A stretch of 5,405 nt of DNA from Comamonadaceae bacterium (lineage in GTDB: Bacteria > Pseudomonadota > Gammaproteobacteria > Burkholderiales > Burkholderiaceae_C). The notes under the pieces were generated by a model that worked only from the letters and a program-made list of their open reading frames with translations, was not told the DNA's origin and did not search any database. The DNA lies in NCBI GenBank assembly GCA_947458415.1, contig CANGZG010000154.1, positions 1 through 5,405 of the forward strand, given 5' to 3'. Positions within the stretch are counted from its first letter, which is position 1. Each line of letters begins with the position of its first letter. The translations under genes were made by a program, and so were the position numbers. Of the stretch, positions 1 through 5,007 are shown one piece after another.

Positions 1-688
1 GGCGAAACGCCGGAAATGCCTTTTGCAGCACAGGCAACAGTTGATGGCGAATCAGGTTGCGCGTGAATTGTTGGTCCAAGTTGGTCGGGTCTTCCACCCA
101 AGCCACACCCGTGGATTGCAACCAAGCGCGGACATCCGCACCGGGCGCTTGCAACCAAGGTCGGTGTAATACCAAACCATGCCGCTCAGTTCGCTCCGGC
201 ATGGCAGACAGCCCCGGCAACCCCGCACCGCGTGACAGTGCCAGCAACAGCGTTTCGACCTGGTCGTCTGCGTGCTGCGCCAAAGCCACCTCGCGCAGCG
301 TACCGCCCCAGTGATGTTTCAACACGTCAGCCATCGCTTGGTATCGCCCTTTTCGGGCGGCCTCCTCCGGGCTTTCACCGGGCGCATGACGCGCGTCGAT
401 GCGCTCGATCACCAAAGGCACTTGAAGCTGATCGCACAATTCTTGGCAATGCTGCGCGAAATGGTCAGCCGCTGTTTGAATGCCGTGGTGTATGTGAATG
501 GCTTTGACCTGCGTTGGCCACTGTGCCGCGCAAGCCAACAACAAAGCGGTGGAATCTGCGCCGCCGCTCAATGCCACAGCGAATGGCAGCGCCGGCTTGA
601 AGTGCTTCAAAGAAAGCGTCGCTGGCAAGCCAGCGGCTATCGAGGACAAATCAACGGGCGTCGGCTTTGGTGTCGTTGAATCGGCCAT
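1..688 (-). CDS. tilS: tRNA(Ile)-lysidine synthetase TilS, N-terminal 229 residues (3' end beyond left edge)
   Basis: TilS is a cytoplasmic N-type ATP pyrophosphatase. It attaches lysine to C34 of the CAU-anticodon tRNA-Ile, so that this tRNA reads AUA and accepts isoleucine. I translated the minus strand by hand from the ATG at 688-686 and found an open frame to the window edge. The PP-loop SGGADS lies at residues 41-46. HADDQVET (139-146), followed by LLLALSRGAGLPGLSAM, matches the family's HHADDQ.ET block. EDPTN (199-203) and RNLIRHQLLP (210-219) match the conserved W.EDPTN...RN.IR..LLP region. The frame is +2 relative to accA, and the start lies 38 nt inside the accA 3' end, which implies translational coupling. 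There is no good Shine-Dalgarno sequence before the ATG. The C-terminal tRNA-binding domains are outside the window. Identity is certain; the exact start is less so, since TTG codons occur downstream. Confidence 0.95.
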   Translation of the reverse strand, partial: MADSTTPKPTPVDLSSIAAGLPATLSLKHFKPALPFAVALSGGADSTALLLACAAQWPTQVKAIHIHHGIQTAADHFAQHCQELCDQLQVPLVIERIDARHAPGESPEEAARKGRYQAMADVLKHHWGGTLREVALAQHADDQVETLLLALSRGAGLPGLSAMPERTERHGLVLHRPWLQAPGADVRAWLQSTGVAWVEDPTNLDQQFTRNLIRHQLLPVLQKAFPAFR

Positions 689-1628
689 AGCTTTGCAGCC
701 GTTCATAACGTCTGTCGAGCAACTCTTTGACTTTGAGGTCGCTGAGCTGACGCCATGCATCGTTCAAGCCGCGCTTCAAATGCGACGCCATGAGCTTGGT
801 GTCACGGTGCGCGCCACCCACAGGCTCATTGACGATTTTGTCAACCAAACCCAGCGCTTTGAGTCGGTGCGCCGTGATTCCCAAAGCGTCAGCCGCGTCT
901 GATGCCCGGTCAGAGGTTTTCCACAAAATCGAAGCACAGCCCTCTGGGCTGATCACCGAATAAATGGAATATTGCAGCATCAACAATTGATCGGCCACGC
1001 TGATGGCCAGCGCACCACCAGAGCCACCTTCACCAATGATGGTGGTGATGATCGGCACTTGCAATTGCGCCATTTCAAAAATGTTGCGGCCAATGGCTTC
1101 GCTTTGGCTGCGCTCTTCGGCATCAATGCCAGGAAACGCCCCCGGCGTGTCCACGAAGGTGAACACCGGTAATTTGAATTTCTCAGCGGTCTTCATCAAC
1201 CGCAAAGCCTTGCGGTAGCCTTCGGGCCGGGTCATGCCGAAATTGCGTGCGGTGCGTTCGCGGGTGTCGCGCCCTTTTTGCTGACCCAGCACCATGCAAG
1301 CGTTGCCATTGAAACGGGCCAAGCCGCCCACGATGCTCAAGTCGTCAGAAAAATGCCGGTCACCGTGCATTTCCACAAAGTCCGTGAATATGTCGTTGAT
1401 GTAGTCAAGCGTGTATGGGCGCTCGGGGTGACGGGCTATTTTGGTGATTTGCCAAGGGGTCAGGTCGCTGTAAATGTCTTTGGTGAGTTGCTGGCTTTTT
1501 TTCGACAGCTGCTCGATTTCTTCCGAAATGTCGACAGCGGACTCGACTTGCACATAGCGCAATTCTTCAATTTTGGTTTCAAGCTCTGCAATCGGTTGCT
1601 CGAAATCGAGGAATGTTTTCTTGGCCAA
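651..1628 (-). CDS. accA: Acetyl-CoA carboxylase carboxyltransferase subunit alpha (TTG start)
   Basis: AccA pairs with AccD in the carboxyltransferase (A2D2) that moves CO2 from biotinylated AccB to acetyl-CoA, giving malonyl-CoA for fatty-acid synthesis in the cytoplasm. The 325-residue product is close to the usual length of about 320. It begins (M)AKKTFLDFEQPIAELETKI, the standard AccA N-terminus. Other family blocks are HGDRHFSDD (89-96), GQQKGRDT (115-122), VDTPGAFPG (159-167), the oxyanion-type glycine loop GEGGSGGA (199-206) and ISPEGCASILW (226-236). The frame stays open upstream to an ATG at 1736, but those extra 36 residues are unlike AccA and cover the glycosylase 3' end. A TTG at 1628-1626 sits 6 nt after a perfect AAGGAG, so I chose it. 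The gene follows the glycosylase after 35 nt and overlaps tilS by 38 nt, consistent with one operon. accD is not in the window. Confidence 0.97.
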   Translation of the reverse strand: MAKKTFLDFEQPIAELETKIEELRYVQVESAVDISEEIEQLSKKSQQLTKDIYSDLTPWQITKIARHPERPYTLDYINDIFTDFVEMHGDRHFSDDLSIVGGLARFNGNACMVLGQQKGRDTRERTARNFGMTRPEGYRKALRLMKTAEKFKLPVFTFVDTPGAFPGIDAEERSQSEAIGRNIFEMAQLQVPIITTIIGEGGSGGALAISVADQLLMLQYSIYSVISPEGCASILWKTSDRASDAADALGITAHRLKALGLVDKIVNEPVGGAHRDTKLMASHLKRGLNDAWRQLSDLKVKELLDRRYERLQSYGRFNDTKADAR

Positions 1629-1634
1629 TCGGTT

Positions 1635-1640
1635 CTCCTT
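1635..1640 (-). promoter_or_regulatory. Ribosome binding site of accA (AAGGAG)
   Basis: On the minus strand AAGGAG is followed by the six bases AACCGA and then TTG. This strong Shine-Dalgarno sequence at ideal spacing is what identifies TTG as the accA start instead of the ATG at 1736. It may also compensate for the weak initiation codon. Confidence 0.9.
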
Positions 1641-1643
1641 GTG

Positions 1644-1661
1644 GGCTTTGGCCCAAGCCAA
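1644..1661 (-). other. Small inverted repeat between the glycosylase stop and the accA ribosome binding site
   Basis: The minus-strand RNA reads UUGGCUUGGGCCAAAGCC just after the glycosylase stop codon and a few bases before AAGGAG. Two hairpins are possible and exclude each other: UUGGC/GCCAA with a UUGG loop, and GGCUU/AAGCC with a GGGCCA loop. No U-run follows, so it is not a classical Rho-independent terminator. It could influence accA initiation or RNA processing, or it could be chance. The symmetry is directly visible; any function is inference. Confidence 0.35.
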
Positions 1662-1663
1662 CG

Positions 1664-2311
1664 TCAGTAGGCCACAGGCTGAGGGTCCAGCGAGCGCCAA
1701 ATATACCAAGTTGCCACACTGCAATAAGGTTGCCATGCCGCAGCCACTTCACGGGCATCGCTGCGGCTGACCGCCTCACCTGAAAAATAATTTTTGCTGA
1801 TGCCGTTGATCAGACCGACATCGTCCAAAGGCAAAACATTCGGTCGCAACAGGTAAAAAATCAAAAACATCTCTGCGGTCCAACGCCCGATGCCGCGAAT
1901 GGCCACCAATTCCTCGATGATGGACTCGTCGTCCATGTCAGACCATTTGCGGGTGTGCACCGCGCCATTGGAAAAGTGCAAGGCCAAGTCGACCAAATAT
2001 TCCACTTTGCGCGCGGACAGGCCTGCACCACGCATGTCATCCACTTTGAGTTTGAGCACTTGCCCCGGGGTGATGCTTTTGCAAAGCACTGCAAATTTGT
2101 CCCACACCGACTGCGCGGCTTTCACGGAAATTTGCTGACCCACAATGCTGCGCGCCAAGGTCACGAAAGCGTCTCCGCGTGACTCCAAACACACATCCCC
2201 AAACATGGGGATCAAGCGTCGCATGACACGGTCTTTTTTGGCCAAGTGACGGCAGGCTTCCTCCCAATAATCAGGGGTGACGCGCTTGACCTGCAACGGG
2301 CGAACAGCCAT
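1664..2311 (-). CDS. DNA-3-methyladenine glycosylase II family protein (AlkA/Mag1-like, HhH-GPD)
   Basis: This is a base-excision-repair glycosylase of the helix-hairpin-helix GPD superfamily, expected to cut the N-glycosidic bond of alkylated purines such as 3-methyladenine. The 215 residues contain ARSIVGQQISVKAA (53-66), typical of the AlkA/Mag1 group; the HhH hairpin around IRGIGRWTAEM (138-148); and the GPD segment LPLDDVGL (160-167), where D164 is the expected catalytic aspartate. It lacks the N-terminal domain of E. coli AlkA (282 residues), so it resembles the compact Mag1 form. Its four cysteines do not form the 4Fe-4S pattern of Nth/MutY. An in-frame ATG at 2326 exists, but GGGAG lies 8 nt before the ATG at 2311, which also shares its A with the cysS stop (TGATG), so I prefer 2311. 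The family is clear; the substrate range cannot be read from the sequence. Confidence 0.92.
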   Translation of the reverse strand: MAVRPLQVKRVTPDYWEEACRHLAKKDRVMRRLIPMFGDVCLESRGDAFVTLARSIVGQQISVKAAQSVWDKFAVLCKSITPGQVLKLKVDDMRGAGLSARKVEYLVDLALHFSNGAVHTRKWSDMDDESIIEELVAIRGIGRWTAEMFLIFYLLRPNVLPLDDVGLINGISKNYFSGEAVSRSDAREVAAAWQPYCSVATWYIWRSLDPQPVAY

Positions 2312-3696
2312 CAGGCGCGCTCCCATTGCGTGCCTTGCGGTGAATCCTTGAGTACCACGCCCATGTCGCTGAGTTGTTGGCGAATCTGATCTGCACGAGA
2401 AAAATCACGCGAGGCTTTGGCCGTGGCACGCTCGGCGATCAAGTTTTCAATTTGCGCGCTGTCACCGTTGTCGGCATCGGCATGACCGGTTTGCAAAAAA
2501 GTCAGCGGGTCGGCTTGCAACAAGCCCAACACGCCACCCAAGGCTTTGAGCAAACTGCTGGCTGACACCGATTGGCTGCGGTTGACTTCTGCGGCCAGGT
2601 CAAACAACACCGCCACGGCTTCTGGTGTCGCGAAATCTTCGTCCATCGCTGCTTTGAACCGCGCAGCTTGCGGCTGCTGCCAATCGATGGCCACGGTTTC
2701 AGGCGGCACGGCTTGCAACGCGGTGTACAAACGTTTGAGAGACGCCTTGGCATCGTCCAAGTGCTGGTCACTGAAATTGAGCGGGCTGCGGTAGTGACTG
2801 CGCACCACGAAAAAACGCACTTCTTCGGGGCGGTAACGCTGCAGCACGTCACGGATGGTGAAAAAGTTGCCCAAGCTTTTGGACATCTTGACGTTGTCCA
2901 CGTTGATAAACCCGTTGTGCATCCAAAAGCGCGCCATGGCCACGCCATGGGCACCTTCGCTTTGTGCGATTTCGTTTTCATGGTGCGGGAACTGCAAATC
3001 TGCACCCCCGCCATGTATGTCAAATGATTCACCCAGCAAACTGCATGACATGGCCGAGCATTCGATGTGCCAACCGGGACGCCCGGAGCCAAATTCGCTG
3101 TCCCATTTGACGTCTGCAGGTTCATCGGCTTTGGCCGATTTCCACAGCACGAAATCCAACGGGTCTTCCTTGCCGTCCAGCACCGCGACCCGCTCACCCG
3201 CATGCAATTCATCCAATGACTTGCCGGACAACTTGCCATAGCCGGGAAATTTGCGGACCGCAAAATTCACGTCGCCGTTGGCACTGCGGTAAGCCAGCCC
3301 CCGCTGCTCGAGTTGGGCGATCAAGCCCAACATGCCGCTGACATGGTCAGTGGCTCGCGGTTCGGCTTGCGGGCGTTCGATGCCCAAGGCGTCAGCGTCC
3401 ACATGCAACGCTTGAATCATGCGATCGGTCAATGCCCGAATGGATTCGCCGTTTTCCGTGGCACGTCGGATGATTTTGTCGTCAATGTCGGTGATGTTGC
3501 GCACATACGTGACCTGCAAGCCAGATTGTTTGAGCCAACGCTGCACCACATCAAAAGCCACCATGGAACGCGCATGCCCCATGTGACAAAAGTCGTACAC
3601 CGTCATGCCACACACATACATGCGCACATGACCTGGCGTGAGGGGCTCAAAAACCTGCAACTCACGCGCGAGCGTGTTGTAAATGCGAAGGGCCAT
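2311..3696 (-). CDS. cysS: Cysteinyl-tRNA synthetase
   Basis: CysRS is a class I aminoacyl-tRNA synthetase that charges tRNA-Cys with cysteine using ATP in the cytoplasm. The 461-residue product has the same length as the E. coli enzyme. It begins MALRIYNTLAREL. The HIGH signature appears as HMGH at 38-41, and KMSKS is at 270-274. The expected zinc ligands are all present: C29 in YVCGMTVYD, C213 in WHIECSAM, and H238 and E242 in FPHHENEIAQ. GWHIECSAM and HGGGADLQFPHHENE are diagnostic for CysRS. The helical C-terminal part includes RADQIRQQL, typical of the anticodon-binding region. No clear Shine-Dalgarno sequence precedes the ATG. It is the first gene of the minus-strand unit, and its stop overlaps the glycosylase start by 1 nt. 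The enzyme appears complete. Confidence 0.98.
   Translation of the reverse strand: MALRIYNTLARELQVFEPLTPGHVRMYVCGMTVYDFCHMGHARSMVAFDVVQRWLKQSGLQVTYVRNITDIDDKIIRRATENGESIRALTDRMIQALHVDADALGIERPQAEPRATDHVSGMLGLIAQLEQRGLAYRSANGDVNFAVRKFPGYGKLSGKSLDELHAGERVAVLDGKEDPLDFVLWKSAKADEPADVKWDSEFGSGRPGWHIECSAMSCSLLGESFDIHGGGADLQFPHHENEIAQSEGAHGVAMARFWMHNGFINVDNVKMSKSLGNFFTIRDVLQRYRPEEVRFFVVRSHYRSPLNFSDQHLDDAKASLKRLYTALQAVPPETVAIDWQQPQAARFKAAMDEDFATPEAVAVLFDLAAEVNRSQSVSASSLLKALGGVLGLLQADPLTFLQTGHADADNGDSAQIENLIAERATAKASRDFSRADQIRQQLSDMGVVLKDSPQGTQWERA
2320..2324 (-). promoter_or_regulatory. Ribosome binding site of the glycosylase gene (GGGAG)
   Basis: GGGAG on the minus strand lies 8 nt before the ATG at 2311, inside the last codons of cysS. 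It supports that ATG over the in-frame ATG at 2326, which would lie upstream of this site. Confidence 0.65.
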
Positions 3697-3750
3697 GGTT
3701 GGTTGAATCGGGATGTAATTGCACTCAGCAGGTGCGTAAGGTCACTCTAC

Positions 3751-3756
3751 TACAAT
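3751..3756 (+). promoter_or_regulatory. Candidate -10 box (TACAAT) for the TPR-ppiA-ppiB unit
   Basis: TACAAT matches five of six bases of the sigma-70 consensus TATAAT and lies 71 bp before the ATG at 3822. No good -35 hexamer lies 16-18 bp upstream; TTGCAC at 3719-3724 is 26 bp away, which is too far. There is no TGn extension. This is a tentative call from one hexamer and its position. Confidence 0.35.
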
Positions 3757-3762
3757 GCGCGC

Positions 3763-3768
3763 AGTATA
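3763..3768 (-). promoter_or_regulatory. Candidate -10 box (TATACT) for the cysS operon
   Basis: TATACT on the minus strand matches five of six bases of TATAAT and lies 66 bp before the cysS ATG. The -35 position is poor: TTGTCA on the same strand is 26 bp upstream. This is tentative, with the same weakness as the opposing plus-strand box. Confidence 0.35.
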
Positions 3769-3821
3769 TCGAGGTCCCATGGTTTGCATCTGTGTGACAA
3801 GCGTCCATCACTTTTAAATCC

Positions 3822-4415
3822 ATGCCACTTTTCCTGTTTTTTTTCAAACCAAACGGCGAGACTTGGGTGTCGGTGTGCAAGCGGGTTTGCGTCTCTGGCT
3901 TGTTGGTATTGGGCGCGTTCAGTGTGCAAGCGCAAACTGTCACGCTACAAAATTACAAAGGCACGCCGCATGATGAAGTGCAAAAAAGCATGATGCGTCG
4001 CGACTGGAACAATGCGCTGTGGATCACTGAAGAATACCTGCAAGACCAGCCCAGAGATCCGCAAATGCGTTTTTGGCGCGCCCGTTTATTGGAACAACTC
4101 AAACGCACGGACGAAGCATTTGACACTTATTTGGAACTGTCCCGCGAATACCCGGAGCTGCCTGAGGTACAAAATAACCTCGGCGTCATGCTCGCGGCCA
4201 AGGGTCGCACAGACGAAGCCAGACTTGCGTTTGAAAATGCGCTGCGCAACAACCCTGGTTACGCCACCGCGCATGAAAACCTGGGTGACATCTTGGTTCA
4301 TTTGGCCCAACGCTCTTATGACACTGCCATCCGTTTGGCGGGCACCAACAAATCTCTGACGCAAAAAACCACAGCCCTCCAACCCGCTCTACAACTCACC
4401 TTGACCCCACCATGA
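3822..4415 (+). CDS. Exported tetratricopeptide repeat protein
   Basis: This is a small TPR protein, expected to be a protein-interaction scaffold in the periplasm. Counted from the ATG at 3822 it has 197 residues. A Sec-type signal is visible at about 19-37 (CKRV, a hydrophobic run, then cleavage after SVQA before QTVTL). Two good TPR motifs follow, at about 81-114 (FWRARLLEQLKRTDEAFDTY) and 115-148 (NNLGVMLAAKGRTDEARLAFENAL, then NNPGYA). A third partial unit starts at 149 (HENLGDILVHLA). The C-terminus is short and threonine-rich, with no clear domain. Its start is uncertain: the first 15 residues (PLFLFFF...) come from a T-rich stretch with no Shine-Dalgarno sequence, whereas GGCGAG at 3855-3860 lies 6 nt before a GTG at 3867, which would give a normal signal peptide. 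Its stop overlaps the ppiA start, which suggests coupled expression. The exact role and partner are unknown. Confidence 0.85.
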   Translation: MPLFLFFFKPNGETWVSVCKRVCVSGLLVLGAFSVQAQTVTLQNYKGTPHDEVQKSMMRRDWNNALWITEEYLQDQPRDPQMRFWRARLLEQLKRTDEAFDTYLELSREYPELPEVQNNLGVMLAAKGRTDEARLAFENALRNNPGYATAHENLGDILVHLAQRSYDTAIRLAGTNKSLTQKTTALQPALQLTLTPP

Positions 4416-5005
4416 TGCACATTGCCCAACGTTTGGCACTCAGTTTACTGATGTGTTTTGCCCTCACCGCGCAGGCCCAGTCACCCAACCCGCAGGTCAA
4501 ATTTGTCACCAATGCAGGTGAATTTGTGGTCGAGTTGTATCCCGACAAAACGCCCAAAACCGTGGAGAATTTTTTGGCTTATGTACGGGACGGCCACTAC
4601 AACGGCACCTTGTTTCACCGCGTGATCAATAACTTCATGGTCCAAGGCGGCGGTTACGACACCAAATACAACGAGAAAAACACACGCGCTCCGATCAAAC
4701 ACGAAGGCGCGGAAGCCAAAGCCAACGGCGGTTTGCGCAACTCGGTAGGTACGCTGTCCATGGCGCGCACCAACAACCCGCACTCTGCAACCGCGCAATT
4801 TTTCATCAACGTCAAAGACAACGATTTTCTTGACCACCAATCGCCCACTCCGCAAGGTTGGGGCTATGTGGCCTTTGGCAAAGTGGTGTCCGGCATGGAT
4901 GTGGTCAACCGCATCAAAGCCATGCCCACAGGCCCTGGCGGCCCTTTCCCCACAGATGTACCCCAAACACCTGTCGTCATTCAAACTGCAACCCTGGTGA
5001 AGTAA
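4412..5005 (+). CDS. ppiA: Periplasmic peptidyl-prolyl cis-trans isomerase, cyclophilin type
   Basis: Cyclophilins speed cis-trans isomerisation of bonds preceding proline during protein folding. The 197-residue product starts with a Sec signal (MMHIAQRLALSLLMCFALTAQA, cleavage before QSPNP), which places the mature enzyme in the periplasm. Catalytic-site motifs are FHRVI with R70 (R55 in human CypA), FMVQGGG with F75 and Q78, and ATAQFFINV with Q129 and F130/F131. GWGYVAFGKV places a tryptophan (W150) where human CypA has W121 and E. coli PpiA has phenylalanine. The start reads ATGATG: the first ATG overlaps the TPR stop by 4 nt and the second by 1 nt. No Shine-Dalgarno sequence is visible, so reinitiation after the TPR gene is likely. 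ppiB follows after 2 nt. The signal peptide distinguishes it from ppiB. Confidence 0.95.
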   Translation: MMHIAQRLALSLLMCFALTAQAQSPNPQVKFVTNAGEFVVELYPDKTPKTVENFLAYVRDGHYNGTLFHRVINNFMVQGGGYDTKYNEKNTRAPIKHEGAEAKANGGLRNSVGTLSMARTNNPHSATAQFFINVKDNDFLDHQSPTPQGWGYVAFGKVVSGMDVVNRIKAMPTGPGGPFPTDVPQTPVVIQTATLVK

Positions 5006-5007
5006 CC

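Larger units (their letters stand above)
3697..3821. promoter_or_regulatory. Divergent intergenic control region between cysS and the TPR gene
   Basis: This 125-bp gap separates two diverging transcription units and is the only sizeable non-coding stretch, so promoters for both are expected here. It contains TACAAT on the plus strand (3751-3756) and TATACT on the minus strand (3763-3768), with the palindrome TGCGCGCA (3756-3763) between them. I found no tRNA, small ORF, riboswitch-like fold or T-box element upstream of cysS. Confidence 0.6.

Noticed and set aside
1629..1736. 36-residue N-terminal extension of AccA from the ATG at 1736
   Set aside because: The sequence is unlike AccA, overlies the glycosylase 3' end, and a TTG with a perfect AAGGAG marks the normal AccA N-terminus.
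2933..2950. Repeated GCCATGG motifs, including the palindrome GCCATGGC
   Set aside because: They lie in cysS codons for HGVAMA and are explained by coding sequence; nothing suggests a regulatory site.
2502..3263. 253-residue open frame on the minus strand inside cysS
   Set aside because: It is a frame shadow of cysS with tryptophan- and cysteine-rich low-quality sequence and no recognisable domain.
3719..3724. TTGCAC as a -35 box for the TACAAT at 3751
   Set aside because: The spacer is 26 bp, far from the usual 16-18 bp.
3834..3845. T-run resembling the tail of a Rho-independent terminator
   Set aside because: No GC-rich hairpin precedes it, and it lies just downstream of the divergent promoter region, where a terminator is not expected.
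3313..3993. 226-residue plus-strand frame running from inside cysS across the intergenic region
   Set aside because: It is antisense to cysS, crosses the divergent promoter region and runs out of frame into the TPR gene; no domain is visible.
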